Shown here: piece by piece, positions 8,040-16,624 of the stretch
Position numbering within the stretch: position 1 is the stretch's first letter
Layout of the letters: each line of letters starts with the position of its first letter
Notes under the pieces: generated by a model
What the model was told of the DNA's origin: nothing
The model's input: only the letters and a program-made list of their open reading frames with translations
Databases searched by the model: none
Position numbers and translations under genes: made by a program
Origin: Streptomyces akebiae
GTDB lineage: Bacteria; Actinomycetota; Actinomycetes; Streptomycetales; Streptomycetaceae
Length of the DNA stretch: 64,000 nt
Reading direction: 5' to 3'
NCBI RefSeq assembly: GCF_019599145.1
Contig: NZ_CP080647.1
Location: forward strand, 3,534,001-3,598,000

Positions 8040-8900
8040 ATGCTCAGGCTGGGCAAGCGGGAATTCGGCCCGCACGAGCCGGTGATCATGGCGATCGTGA
8101 ACCGGACGCCGGACTCCTTCTACGACCAGGGAGCCACCTTCCGTGACGAGCCGGCGCTCGCGCGTGTGGAGCAGGCGGTCGCCGACGGCGCGGCCATCAT
8201 CGACATCGGCGGGGTGAAGGCCGGCCCCGGGGAGGAAGTGACCGCAGCGGAGGAGGCGCGGCGGACCGTGGGGTTCGTGGCGGAGGTGCGGCGGCGGTTT
8301 CCCGAGGTGATCATCAGCGTCGACACCTGGCGGCACGAGGTCGGTGAGGCCGTGTGCGAGGCCGGGGCGGATCTGCTCAACGACGCGTGGGGTGGGGTCG
8401 ATCCCCGGCTCGCCGAGGTCGCGGCACGGTATCGGGTGGGGCTGGTGTGTACGCACGCGGGCGGGACCGAGCCGCGTACCCGGCCGCATCGGGTCGAGTA
8501 CGACGACGTGATGGCCGACGTGCTGCGGGTGACCGTGGGGTTGGCGGAGCGGGCGGTGGCGTTGGGGGTGCCCCGGGAGTCCGTGATGATCGATCCGGGG
8601 CATGACTTCGGGAAGAACACGCGGCACAGTCTGGAGGCGACGCGGCGGTTGGGGGAGATGGTCGCGACGGGGTGGCCGGTGCTGGTGTCCCTGTCCAACA
8701 AGGACTTCGTGGGGGAGACGCTGGACAAGCCGGTGAAGGAGCGGGTGGTGGGGACGTTGGCGACCACCGCTGTCTCGGCCTGGCTGGGGGCTCAGGTGTA
8801 TCGGGTGCATGAGGTGGCTGAGACCCGGCAGGTGGTGGAGATGGTGGGGGCGATCGCGGGGTGGCACGAGCCTGCCGTTGCCCGGCGGGGGCTTGCCTAG
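8040..8900 (+). CDS. folP2: Dihydropteroate synthase homologue, FolP2 type
   Basis: 286 aa. ATG with GGGAGAGG upstream. The DHPS TIM barrel is recognisable: MAIVNRTPDSFYDQG, SVDTWRHEVGEAV, LLNDAWGG, MIDPGHDFGKNT and a KPVKERVVGTLA end. The pterin/pABA loop, normally DIGGESTRPG, reads DIGGVKAGPG, so the Ser-Thr-Arg of functional DHPS is absent. Mycobacterial FolP2, in the same gene neighbourhood, is reported to lack DHPS activity, so true folate synthesis by this protein is doubtful. A separate folP presumably exists elsewhere in the genome. Confidence 0.88.
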   Translation: MLRLGKREFGPHEPVIMAIVNRTPDSFYDQGATFRDEPALARVEQAVADGAAIIDIGGVKAGPGEEVTAAEEARRTVGFVAEVRRRFPEVIISVDTWRHEVGEAVCEAGADLLNDAWGGVDPRLAEVAARYRVGLVCTHAGGTEPRTRPHRVEYDDVMADVLRVTVGLAERAVALGVPRESVMIDPGHDFGKNTRHSLEATRRLGEMVATGWPVLVSLSNKDFVGETLDKPVKERVVGTLATTAVSAWLGAQVYRVHEVAETRQVVEMVGAIAGWHEPAVARRGLA

Positions 8901-9016
8901 TTCTTTTTCGCCCCCGCCGCCCCTACCCGTCCCGTCCTCAAAGGGGCTGCGCCCCTTTGCCCCCCGGCTGTCCCCCCCCGGCCCACTGATTCCGGCTGCC
9001 GGTCCGGTGGGGGTTC

Positions 9017-9050
9017 TCGCGCAGTTCCCCGCGCCCCTGAAGGCGCGGGG
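9017..9050. repeat. Dispersed Streptomyces intergenic repeat, copy 2
   Basis: TCGCGCAGTTCCCCGCGCCCC core, preceded by TCCGGTGGGGGTT as also found at 47750. It lies between the convergent folP2 and LOG genes and could form a hairpin with the following GGCGCGGGG. A second short hairpin (AAGGGGCTGCGCCCCTT, about 8940-8957) precedes it. Confidence 0.6.
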
Positions 9051-9062
9051 GTCGTCCGGGAG

Positions 9063-9821
9063 TTATCTGCCCGCCTCCTTCGAGACCAGGGCCACCGCCT
9101 CGTCGACGTCGTCCGTGACGTGGAAGAGCGTCAGGTCCTTCTCCGCGGCCTTGCCCTGGGCGATGAGGGTGTTGGTCAGCCAGTCGACGAGGCCGCCCCA
9201 GTAGGACTCGCCGAAGAGGACGATGGGGAAGCGCGTGACCTTCTGGGTCTGGACGAGGGTGAGGGCCTCGAAGAGTTCGTCGAGAGTGCCGAGGCCGCCG
9301 GGCAGCACCACGAAGCCCTGGGCGTACTTGACGAACATCATCTTCCGGACGAAGAAGTAGCGGAAGTTGAGGCCGATGTCGACGTATTGGTTCAGGCCCT
9401 GTTCGAAGGGGAGCTCGATGCCGAGGCCGACGGAGGTGCCGCCCGCTTCCAGGGCACCCTTGTTGGCCGCCTCCATCGCGCCCGGGCCGCCGCCGGTGAT
9501 GACGGCGAAGCCGGCTTCCACCAGGCCGCGGCCGAGCCGGACGCCCGCCTCGTACTCCGGTGAGTCGGTGGGAGTGCGGGCGGAGCCGAAGACACTGATC
9601 GCGGGCGGGAGTTCGGCGAGGGTGCCGAAACCCTCGATGAACTCGGACTGGATGCGCAGGACCCGCCAGGGGTCCGTGTGGACCCAGTCCGAGGGACCGC
9701 CCGCGTCCAGCAGCCGCTGGTCCGTCGTGCTCGCCTGAACCTGGCCGCGTCTGCGCAGCACCGGTCCGAGCCGCTGCTCCTCGGGTGGCTGCTTCTTGCC
9801 CTCGGGGTTGCCGGTCGCCAT
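9063..9821 (-). CDS. LOG-family Rossmann protein (cytokinin-activating enzyme type)
   Basis: 252 aa, ATG with GGAGGGAG upstream. It carries the LOG signatures GGGPGAMEAANKGA and PGGLGTLDELFEA, the nucleotide-monophosphate-binding PGGxGTxxE motif of phosphoribohydrolases. Characterised members release the base from N6-modified AMP. The mycobacterial homologue at the same position (Rv1205) is a LOG protein that makes cytokinins and is a proteasome substrate. The N-terminal 40 residues are polar and probably flexible. It is not in an evident operon. Confidence 0.88.
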   Translation of the reverse strand: MATGNPEGKKQPPEEQRLGPVLRRRGQVQASTTDQRLLDAGGPSDWVHTDPWRVLRIQSEFIEGFGTLAELPPAISVFGSARTPTDSPEYEAGVRLGRGLVEAGFAVITGGGPGAMEAANKGALEAGGTSVGLGIELPFEQGLNQYVDIGLNFRYFFVRKMMFVKYAQGFVVLPGGLGTLDELFEALTLVQTQKVTRFPIVLFGESYWGGLVDWLTNTLIAQGKAAEKDLTLFHVTDDVDEAVALVSKEAGR

Positions 9822-9894
9822 GTCCGCTCCCTCCGCCGTGCTGGTGGTTCACCTCAGCGTAGATCCATACGGGTTACGGACGGGGGACGTCAGC

Positions 9895-9924
9895 GTGTCC
9901 GGCGCCATCCGCCGCGCCGGACAC
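9895..9924 (-). terminator. Terminator hairpin after dapE
   Basis: GTGTCCGGCGC and GCGCCGGACAC flank an eight-base loop immediately beyond the dapE stop. Confidence 0.75.
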
Positions 9925-9925
9925 T

Positions 9926-11005
9926 TCACGCCGTCAGCCAGGACCTCAGGCGTTCCTCGCCCTTCAGGATCTTCGCCGTCTCCACCCGTTCGTCGCGTCG
10001 GTGCGCCAAGTGCGGGTTGCCGGGGCCGTAGTTGACGGCCGGGACGCCGAGCGCGCTGAAGCGGGAGACGTCCGTCCAGCCGTACTTGGGATGTGCCGTG
10101 CCGCCGACCGCCTCGATGAACGCCGCGGCCGCCGGGTGGGACAGGCCGGGCAGTGCGCCGGGGCTGTGGTCGTCGACGACGAACTCCTCGACCCCGCAGT
10201 CGGCGAAGACCTCGCGCACGTGGGCGATGGCCTCCTCCTCGCTGCGGTCGGGCGCGTAGCGGAAGTTGACCGACACGACGCACGCGTCGGGGATGACGTT
10301 GCCTGCCACGCCGCCCGAGATGCCGACGGCGTTCAGACCCTCGCGGTACTCCAGGCCGTCGATCACCGGGTGGCGCGGCTCGTAGGCGGCCAGCTTCGCC
10401 AGGATCGGGGCTGCCGCGTGGATGGCGTTGGAGCCCATCCAGCCGCGGGCGGAGTGGGCGCGCTCGCCCTTGGTCGTCAGCAGGACCCGCAGGGTGCCCT
10501 GGCAGCCGCCCTCCACCTCGCCGTCGGTGGGCTCCAGGAGGACCGCGAAGTCGCCCGCGAGCCACTCGGGGTGCTCCTCGGAGACGTGCTTCAGGCCGTT
10601 CAGGTCCGCGGCGACCTCTTCGTTGTCGTAGAAGACGAAGGTCAGGTCGCGGTTGGGGGCCGGGACCGTGGCCGCGATGCGCAGCTGCACCGCGACGCCG
10701 GACTTCATGTCGCAGGTGCCGCAGCCCCACAGGACGCCGTCGTCGTCGAGGCGGGAGGGGACGTTGTCCGCGATGGGCACGGTGTCGATGTGGCCGGCCA
10801 GGATCACGCGCTCCGCGCGGCCGAGGTCGGTACGGGCGACGATGTTGTTGCCGTACCGGTCGACCGTGAGGTGCGGCAGGGCGCGCAGGGCGGTCTCGAT
10901 CGCGTCCGCGAGGGGCTTCTCGGTGCCGCTCTCGGAGGGGAAGTCGACGAGCTGCGCGGTCAGCCGCGCGGCGTCCAGCGTGAGGTCAATCGGGGTCTCG
11001 GCCAT
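9926..11005 (-). CDS. dapE: Succinyl-diaminopimelate desuccinylase
   Basis: 359 aa from ATG at 11005, preceded by GGTCGGGGAC. M20 metallopeptidase fold: GHIDTVP and CGTCDMKSGVA supply metal ligands, FYDNEEVAA the catalytic/metal Glu, then LLEPTDGEVEGGCQGTL, and GWTDVSRFSALGVPAVNYGPGNP near the end. It converts N-succinyl-LL-diaminopimelate to LL-diaminopimelate in lysine and peptidoglycan precursor synthesis. The preceding step is encoded by dapC 2 kb away on the same strand. It matches TIGR01900-type actinobacterial DapE in length. Confidence 0.92.
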   Translation of the reverse strand: MAETPIDLTLDAARLTAQLVDFPSESGTEKPLADAIETALRALPHLTVDRYGNNIVARTDLGRAERVILAGHIDTVPIADNVPSRLDDDGVLWGCGTCDMKSGVAVQLRIAATVPAPNRDLTFVFYDNEEVAADLNGLKHVSEEHPEWLAGDFAVLLEPTDGEVEGGCQGTLRVLLTTKGERAHSARGWMGSNAIHAAAPILAKLAAYEPRHPVIDGLEYREGLNAVGISGGVAGNVIPDACVVSVNFRYAPDRSEEEAIAHVREVFADCGVEEFVVDDHSPGALPGLSHPAAAAFIEAVGGTAHPKYGWTDVSRFSALGVPAVNYGPGNPHLAHRRDERVETAKILKGEERLRSWLTA

Positions 11006-11135
11006 GTCCCCGACCCTAACGCGCCGCAGGGTCCGGGCCTCCCGGCGAGTGGATCCGGTCACTTCCGCACCCCTGTTCACATCACTGTTCACAACTCCTG
11101 CACGAGTGCCATTACCGTCCAGTACCTTGGACCGC

Positions 11136-12143
11136 GTGTCGGAGCCGTACCCCTTCCCCCCAGGTCCCCGTCCCCGCCGTCGCGGCCGTCGTGTGCTGCA
11201 GTTCATGGCGGCCTTCGTCGTGCTCGCCGCGATCGGGGCGTATCTCACCGTGCAGTATCTGACCGGTGGAAACGGCACCCCGCGGTGTGTGGTCGTGTCC
11301 GGGGCCGGCGACGGGGCGTCGTACGAGTTCACGCCCGAGCAGGCGGCCAACGCGGCGACGATCTCGGCGGTCGGCACCGCGCGCGAGCTGCCCGAGCGGG
11401 CCGTGACGATCGCGCTGGCGACCGCACTGCAGGAGTCGAGCCTGCGCAACATCGCGCACGGCGACCGGGACTCGCTCGGCCTCTTCCAGCAGCGGCCGTC
11501 GCAGGGCTGGGGCACCGAGCAGCAGATCCAGGACCCGGTGTACGCGGCGGGTGAGTTCTACGAGCACCTCGTCAAGGTCGACGGCTACGAGCAGTTGCCG
11601 CTGACGGTGGCCGCCCAGCGCGTGCAGCGCAGCGGCTATCCGGAGGCGTACGCCAAGCACGAGCCCGACGCCACGCTGCTAGCCGCCGCGCTGACCGGGC
11701 GGTCGGCGGCCACGCTGACGTGCGAGGGGCGCCGGGACACGACCGGCACCGGCACCGCCTACGCGGGCGGCCCGGACGCCGTGCGCAGCGCGCTCGCCCG
11801 GGACTTCGGGGACGACGCGTTCGAGTCGGCCGCGGCGGTGGTGAGCTCCGAGGACGGCGCCTCCGCCGAGGCGAGTGCGGCACCGAGTCCGAGCGTCTCC
11901 CCCGCCGCCGGGACCGTGACCATCCCCCTCGGGGACGCCGAGGAGGCGGACCGGGCCCGGCGCGGCTGGAAGCTGGCCCACTGGGCCGTGGCCAACTCCT
12001 CCCGGCTCGGCGTCGAGCGCGTCTCCTACGCGGGCCGGGAGTGGGTCGCCGAAGGACGGGCCGGCGCGTGGCGCAAGGCCCGGGGCGCGGCGGGCGGTGC
12101 GGTGGGCACCACCACCGAGGTCCGAATCGTCACTGGACAGTAG
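11136..12143 (+). CDS. Membrane-anchored protein with lysozyme-like domain, function unproven
   Basis: 335 aa. GTG at 11136, because the frame becomes codon-biased and protein-like only from VSEPYPFPPG; no good Shine-Dalgarno is visible, so a leaderless transcript is possible. A Pro/Arg-rich start precedes one membrane helix (VLQFMAAFVVLAAIGAYLTVQYL). The outer region has ALATALQESSLRNIAHGDRDS and LGLFQQRPSQGWG, the Glu-bearing pattern of lysozyme-like/transglycosylase folds. A C-terminal segment WKLAHWAVANSSRLGVERVSY follows an Ala/Ser/Pro linker. The motif suggests peptidoglycan binding or cleavage, but this is an inference. Confidence 0.75.
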   Translation: MSEPYPFPPGPRPRRRGRRVLQFMAAFVVLAAIGAYLTVQYLTGGNGTPRCVVVSGAGDGASYEFTPEQAANAATISAVGTARELPERAVTIALATALQESSLRNIAHGDRDSLGLFQQRPSQGWGTEQQIQDPVYAAGEFYEHLVKVDGYEQLPLTVAAQRVQRSGYPEAYAKHEPDATLLAAALTGRSAATLTCEGRRDTTGTGTAYAGGPDAVRSALARDFGDDAFESAAAVVSSEDGASAEASAAPSPSVSPAAGTVTIPLGDAEEADRARRGWKLAHWAVANSSRLGVERVSYAGREWVAEGRAGAWRKARGAAGGAVGTTTEVRIVTGQ

Positions 12144-12144
12144 G

Positions 12145-12165
12145 CCGCACGGCTCACCCGTGCGG
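12145..12165 (+). terminator. Terminator hairpin
   Basis: CCGCACGG ... CCGTGCGG begins one base after the stop of the upstream lysozyme-like gene. Confidence 0.7.
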
Positions 12166-12455
12166 GGTAGGCGCGGCGCGTCGGGTGGACGGGGTGCACG
12201 GGTTTTCCCCTGCTCACCCCCGGTGTGCGGAATCCGTTGGGAACACAGGGCCGTAAGGATTCAGCAGACTGTCAGAGCGGGTGGCGTTTGTCCGACTGGA
12301 TCCACATTTGATCATGCGACGCATTGCAAACTCTTTACGTCGGGGCGCCGCAACCTTCGGGGACTTCGAGCGGTAGTCACTGCGTCCGAGCCCGGAACGA
12401 TCAACTCCCGGGCGCGGTCGGACACTTCAACGTTCTCTTCCGTCAAAGGAGCACC
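12166..12455. other. Intergenic/promoter region of secreted protein gene
   Basis: 290 bases with locally lower G+C around 12300-12350 (TTTGATCATGCGACGCATTG), probably the promoter of the next gene. A 20-codon open frame from 12314 lacks a ribosome-binding site and is not called. Confidence 0.4.
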
Positions 12456-12869
12456 ATGTCCCTCCCCCTGACCCGCCGGATCGCCCGTGCCGCGCTGCTG
12501 ACCGCAGCGGGAGCGGCCTCCGTGGTCGGTGCGGCCGGCTCCGCGAGTGCGGCGCCCGAACTCCCGGCCACCCCGAACCTCGGCGGCCTGTCCGCCGTGG
12601 ACGGGGCGAACGCCGGCAGCACCGTGGACGGCGCGACGCAGAACGTCACCGGGGTCGCGAGCGACGCCGGCACCAAGGCGTCCAAGCAGACCCTGCCGAC
12701 CGTGAGCAAGACCGGCGGGAAGGCCGTCAAGACGACGACGCCCGTCGCGCAGAAGGCCGCCGGGGAGGCTGCCGGATCCGCGGGCACCGTCCTGGGCGAC
12801 ACGACCAAGACGGCGACGAAGGGCGGGCTGCCGACGGGGCAGCTGCCGGCGAAGAGCCCGCTCGGCTGA
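12456..12869 (+). CDS. Small secreted Ala/Thr/Gly-rich protein
   Basis: 137 aa, ATG with AAAGGAG six bases upstream. Typical Sec signal peptide: RRIARA, then ALLTAAGAASVVGAAGSASA, with cleavage likely after ASA before APELPATPN. The mature part is about 100 residues, rich in Thr, Lys, Gly and Ala, with no Cys and no recognisable domain. It is abundant-codon coding sequence and ends at a strong terminator. I do not recognise its function; similar small exported proteins are common in Streptomyces. Confidence 0.75.
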   Translation: MSLPLTRRIARAALLTAAGAASVVGAAGSASAAPELPATPNLGGLSAVDGANAGSTVDGATQNVTGVASDAGTKASKQTLPTVSKTGGKAVKTTTPVAQKAAGEAAGSAGTVLGDTTKTATKGGLPTGQLPAKSPLG

Positions 12870-12877
12870 CCTGCCGT

Positions 12878-12919
12878 ACGTCGAAGGGGCCCGGGGAACT
12901 CCCCGGGCCCCTTCGACGT
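12878..12919. terminator. Strong bidirectional terminator
   Basis: ACGTCGAAGGGGCCCGGGG and its exact complement flank a two-to-three-base loop between the convergent secreted-protein gene and dapC. Confidence 0.9.
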
Positions 12920-12927
12920 CGTGTGCG

Positions 12928-14028
12928 CTACGCCCGGGACAGGCGTTCGACCGCTGTCGCCACGCGCTCGTCCGTCGCCGTGAAGGCCACACGGATGTGG
13001 TGGTCGCCCGCTGAGCCGTAGAAGTCGCCGGGGGCCACGAGGATGCCGAGGTCGGCGAGGTGGGCGACGGTGGTCCAGCAGGACTCGCCCCGGGTGGCCC
13101 AGAGGTAGAGGCTGGCCTCGCTGTGTTCGATGCGGAAGCCGTGGGCGACGAGGGCGTCGCGGAGGGCCGTGCGGCGGGCCGCGTAGCGGGCGCGCTGCTC
13201 CTGGACGTGGGCGTCGTCCCCGAGGGCGGCGACCACGGCGGCCTGGGTGGGGGCCGCGGTCATCATGCCGCCGTGCTTGCGGATCTGCAGGAGCGGGCCG
13301 AGGACGTCCGGGTCACCGGCGAGGAAGGCCGCGCGGTACCCGGCCAGGTTGGAGCGCTTGGAGAGGGAGTGGACGGCGACGATGCCCTCGTACGAGCCGC
13401 CGTTGACGTCCGGGTGGAGGACGGAGACCGGGTCGGCCTCCCAGCCCAGCTCCAGGTAGCACTCGTCGGAGAAGATCAGGATGCCGTGCGAGCGGGCCCA
13501 CGCCACGATCCGGGTCAGCTCGGCCTTGGACAGCACCCGGCCCGTGGGGTTGGACGGCGAGTTCAGCCAGAGGAGCTTCAGACCGGCCGGGTCCAGGGCC
13601 GTGGGGTCGTCGTAGACCTCGTGGTCCGCGCGGGCGAGCCGGGCGCCCACCTCGTACGTCGGGTAGGCCAGGCGCGGGTACGCCACCCGGTCGCCGGGGC
13701 CGAGGCCCAGCTGGGTGGGGAGCCAGGCCACCAGTTCCTTGGAACCGACGATCGGCAGGACGTGGTGGTGGGTGACGTCGCGGGCGCCGAGACGGCGCTC
13801 CAGCCAGCCCGTGATCGCGTCGCGCAGTCCGACGGTGCCCCAGACGGTGGGATAGCCGGGCGAGTCCGCCGCGGCGACCAGCGCTTTCTGGATCAGGTCG
13901 GGCACCGGGTCGACAGGGGTGCCGACGGAGAGGTCGACGATGCCACCGGGGTACGCGGCGGCCGTCGCCTTGTACGGCTCCAGCTTGTCCCAGGGGAAGG
14001 TGGGGAGGCGGTCGCTGACTGCGGACAC
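12928..14028 (-). CDS. dapC: N-succinyldiaminopimelate aminotransferase
   Basis: 366 aa. Class I/II PLP aminotransferase fold: VDLSVGTPVDPVPDLIQKAL, GSKELVAWLPTQLG, LLWLNSPSNPTGRVL, FSDECYLELGW, and the PLP-binding VHSLSKRSNLAGYR. The closing VAFTATDERVATAVERL is typical of the actinobacterial DapC subfamily. It transaminates N-succinyl-L-2-amino-6-oxopimelate with glutamate, one step before DapE. fdxA lies upstream on the same strand, but a hairpin at 14073-14105 separates them, so they are probably independent units. Confidence in DapC over other aminotransferases comes mainly from this gene order and sequence. Confidence 0.88.
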   Translation of the reverse strand: MSAVSDRLPTFPWDKLEPYKATAAAYPGGIVDLSVGTPVDPVPDLIQKALVAAADSPGYPTVWGTVGLRDAITGWLERRLGARDVTHHHVLPIVGSKELVAWLPTQLGLGPGDRVAYPRLAYPTYEVGARLARADHEVYDDPTALDPAGLKLLWLNSPSNPTGRVLSKAELTRIVAWARSHGILIFSDECYLELGWEADPVSVLHPDVNGGSYEGIVAVHSLSKRSNLAGYRAAFLAGDPDVLGPLLQIRKHGGMMTAAPTQAAVVAALGDDAHVQEQRARYAARRTALRDALVAHGFRIEHSEASLYLWATRGESCWTTVAHLADLGILVAPGDFYGSAGDHHIRVAFTATDERVATAVERLSRA

Positions 14029-14072
14029 GGGATCTGGCTCACTTTCTCACTGGCGAACGCCTCGGTCCCGTA

Positions 14073-14105
14073 CGGCGATCATGGTGATCGGGCCGTACGG
14101 GACCG
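14073..14105 (-). terminator. Terminator hairpin after fdxA
   Basis: CGGTCCCGTACGGC and GCCGTACGGGACCG form a 14-bp stem downstream of the ferredoxin gene. Confidence 0.8.
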
Positions 14106-14160
14106 GGGCGGCGCGGATGCGGGCCGCCGGGGCGTCACCCCGGGGCCTGCGGCGTCGCTC

Positions 14161-14478
14161 TCAGGCCTGCGGCGGGAGTGCGGCGACGAAGGGGTGGTCG
14201 CGCTCGATCAGACCGAGCTTGCTGGCACCACCGGGCGAGCCGAGCTCGTCGAAGAACTCGACGTTCGCCTTGTAGTAGTCCTTCCACTCCTCCGGGGTGT
14301 CGTCCTCGTAGAAGATCGCCTCGACCGGGCACACCGGCTCGCAGGCACCGCAGTCGACGCATTCATCCGGGTGGATGTAGAGGGATCGCTGCCCCTCGTA
14401 GATGCAGTCGACCGGGCACTCCTCGATGCACGCCTTGTCCTTGACGTCGACACAAGGCTGCGCGATGACGTAGGTCAC
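14161..14478 (-). CDS. fdxA: 7Fe ferredoxin
   Basis: 105 aa. Cluster ligands are explicit: Cys9-x7-Cys17-x3-Cys21-Pro and Cys40-x2-Cys43-x2-Cys46-x3-Cys50-Pro, followed by the 50-residue tail usual for FdxA (WKDYYKANVEFFDELGSPGG). This is the 3Fe-4S/4Fe-4S ferredoxin of Actinobacteria, a low-potential electron carrier in the cytoplasm. Adjacency to dapC is conserved in many actinomycetes, for no known biochemical reason. Confidence 0.95.
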   Translation of the reverse strand: MTYVIAQPCVDVKDKACIEECPVDCIYEGQRSLYIHPDECVDCGACEPVCPVEAIFYEDDTPEEWKDYYKANVEFFDELGSPGGASKLGLIERDHPFVAALPPQA

Positions 14479-14618
14479 GCTGTCGTTCCTCCTCGATAGG
14501 GCGCTGGCGGGCCTCCTCAGGCTCCGCCGCCTGGCGCGCGGGAGCGCGGCGTCGTCGATGCCCGCACCTAGTATCTCCGTTCCTGGGCATGATCCGAACA
14601 GGAGGGGTGGACAGACCT

Positions 14619-15686
14619 GTGGAAATCTCTGCCGGTGGACGGCTCGAGATCCGTGTCTCTGCTGCTGACGTGGGCAAACGCGTGTCCGTACGGTGCGTCG
14701 ACGACGCTGCCGCCGGGGGTGGGAAATTCACCGACACGGTCGGTGTTCTCACATCATGGGACGGCGGCGTGCTGTTGATCACCCGCCGGAACGGGGAGCG
14801 GGTACGGATCGAGGAGTCGTCCCTGGTCGCGGGGAAGGTCGTGCCCGCCGCCCCGGCCCGTCGGCGTGGGCCCGCCGCCTCGTACGAGGAGCTGGCGCGG
14901 GTCTCCGCGCGAGCCTGGCAGCCGGTCGAACGCGAGCTGCTCGGCGAGTGGGAGCTCCGGGCCGCCTCCGGCTTCACCCGGCGCGCCAACTCGGTGCTGC
15001 CGACGGGTGACCCCGGAATGCCCCTGGACGACGCGCTCACGGCCGTACGCGGCTGGTACGCGGCCCGGCGGCTGCCCGCCTACCTGCAGCTGGCCACGGG
15101 CGCCGAGGGCACGCAGGAGCTGCTGTGCGCGGAGGTGGCGGACCGCGGCTGGGTGCGTGAGGTGACCGCCGAGCTGTGGATCGGCGCGCTCGCGCCGGTC
15201 GCGGACCGGGAGTGTGCCGGGGTCGAGCTGTCGCGCTCGGCAGACGAGGCATGGCTCGGCCGTTACCAGCGCAAGGGGCTCGGCGAGGTCGCGCTGAAGG
15301 TGCTCGGGAGCGGGCCGTCGGTGTGGTTCGCGACCGTGGCGGGGGCCGGCGACGCGGGCCCGGCCGCCATCGGGCGGTGCGTCGTGGACGGGCGGTGGGC
15401 CGGTTTCGCGGCCGTCGAGGTCGATCCCGCCCAGCGGCGGCGGGGGCTCGCGACGACCGTGATGGCCGCACTGGCCCGGCGGGCGTTGGACGAAGGGGCC
15501 TCGGCCGGATGGCTCCAGGTGGAGACGGACAACGCGGGGGCGCGGGCGCTGTACGGGGGGATGGGGTTCGCGGCGCACCACGCGTACCACCACTACCGGG
15601 AGCCCCGGAACGCCGACCACGGTGACGCCGGTTCTGGTCCCGGATCCAGTCCGGGTTCCGGCTCCGCGCCGGATGGATCGTCGTGA
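14619..15686 (+). CDS. GNAT-family N-acetyltransferase
   Basis: About 355 aa from the GTG at 14619, chosen because GGAGGGG lies 11 bases upstream; an ATG at 14589 has no such site. The N-terminal 80 residues form a small beta-rich domain (GRLEIRVSAADVGKRVSVRC). The C-terminal half carries the GNAT acetyl-CoA motif (VEVDPAQRRRGLATTVMAAL) and LQVETDNAGARALYGGMGF. Substrate is unknown; the N-terminal extension is a recurring actinobacterial architecture. The last bases overlap the next gene (GTGA). Confidence 0.85.
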   Translation: MEISAGGRLEIRVSAADVGKRVSVRCVDDAAAGGGKFTDTVGVLTSWDGGVLLITRRNGERVRIEESSLVAGKVVPAAPARRRGPAASYEELARVSARAWQPVERELLGEWELRAASGFTRRANSVLPTGDPGMPLDDALTAVRGWYAARRLPAYLQLATGAEGTQELLCAEVADRGWVREVTAELWIGALAPVADRECAGVELSRSADEAWLGRYQRKGLGEVALKVLGSGPSVWFATVAGAGDAGPAAIGRCVVDGRWAGFAAVEVDPAQRRRGLATTVMAALARRALDEGASAGWLQVETDNAGARALYGGMGFAAHHAYHHYREPRNADHGDAGSGPGSSPGSGSAPDGSS

Positions 15687-16555
15687 GCGGGCATCACCCC
15701 GCCGTGCCGCCGCCCTTTCCCCCGGAGCCTGAGCGGGCGGGCGAGGTGCGGCGGCGGTTCGCGCAGGAGGCGCGGGCCGAGCGGCCCGACCTGGCCCTGC
15801 TGTGTCTGCTGGTGGGTGCCGCGGGCGACGGGACACTGGACGACGCGGGCGTCGACGCCGCCGAGATCGAGCTCGACCGGCTGGCCGGGCTGATGCCGTA
15901 CCGGCCGGGGGCGCCGCGCGCGTGGGCGGTCGCGGCGGCCGAGCTGCTCGGCGAGCGGTGCGGGTTCCGCGGGTCCGCCGGGGACTACCAGCGGCTGGAG
16001 TCGTCGCTGCTGCACCAGGTGCTCGTACGGCGGCGGGGGCTGCCGATCCTGTTGTCCGTGGTGTGGATGGAGGTGGCCCGGCGGGCGGGTGCGCCCGTGT
16101 ACGGGGTCGCGCTGCCGGGGCACTTCGTCGTGGGGTTCGGGCCGCGTGAGGACCAGGTCCTCGCCGATCCGTTCGACGGGGGGCGGGTGCTGAGCGGGAG
16201 CGACGCGGAGCTGCTGGTGGCCGGGGCGACGGGCGCCCCGCTGGACCCCGCGATGCTGAGTCCCGCCGATCCGCTCGACGTGGTGGTGCGGGTCCTCAAC
16301 AACGTGCGGGCCTGGGCGGCGGCGCGGCCCGAGCGGACGGATGTGGCGTTGTGGGCGCTGGAGTTGTCGTTGGCGATGCCTTCGCATCCGGGACGGTTGC
16401 GGTACGAGTGGGCGCGGTTGCTGGTGCAGCGTGGGGAGTTCGTGCGGGGGGCCGCCGCGCTGGAGGAGTACGCGGAGGTGGTGGCCGGGGTGGATGCCGG
16501 GGCCGCCGAGAAGATGCGCAGACAGGCGGAGGCGGCTCGGGCTCGGCTGAACTGA
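15683..16555 (+). CDS. SirB1/transglutaminase-like protein with TPR-like tail
   Basis: 290 aa, GTG overlapping the preceding stop as GTGA. The central part reads LLHQVLVRRRGLPILLSVVWMEVARRAGAP and GVALPGHFVVGFGP, the hallmark of the SirB1 (transglut_core2) family; the C-terminal 80 residues resemble TPR helices. Molecular function is unknown for the family, and whether it retains transglutaminase-like catalysis is unclear. It is coupled to the acetyltransferase. Confidence 0.85.
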   Translation: MSGHHPAVPPPFPPEPERAGEVRRRFAQEARAERPDLALLCLLVGAAGDGTLDDAGVDAAEIELDRLAGLMPYRPGAPRAWAVAAAELLGERCGFRGSAGDYQRLESSLLHQVLVRRRGLPILLSVVWMEVARRAGAPVYGVALPGHFVVGFGPREDQVLADPFDGGRVLSGSDAELLVAGATGAPLDPAMLSPADPLDVVVRVLNNVRAWAAARPERTDVALWALELSLAMPSHPGRLRYEWARLLVQRGEFVRGAAALEEYAEVVAGVDAGAAEKMRRQAEAARARLN

Positions 16556-16578
16556 GGGTGCGGGCGGGTTGTGGCCGG

Positions 16579-16601
16579 TCGCGCGGTTCTCCGCGCCCCT
16601 G
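16579..16601. repeat. Dispersed Streptomyces intergenic repeat, copy 3
   Basis: TCGCGCGGTTCTCCGCGCCCC, one base different from the core copy. It lies between the SirB1-like gene and the response-regulator remnant. Confidence 0.55.
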
Positions 16602-16624
16602 GCTCTTCCGCGGCGCGTCGGCGG

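Noticed and set aside
7570..8089. Glycosylase extended upstream through the DivIVA-like gene
   Set aside because: A frame continues upstream of 7573, but that part is a shadow; the GTG at 7573 overlaps the upstream stop and matches the glycosylase family start.
12314..12376. 20-codon frame (MRRIANSLRRGAATFGDFER)
   Set aside because: No Shine-Dalgarno, short, and lies in the probable promoter region of the secreted protein.
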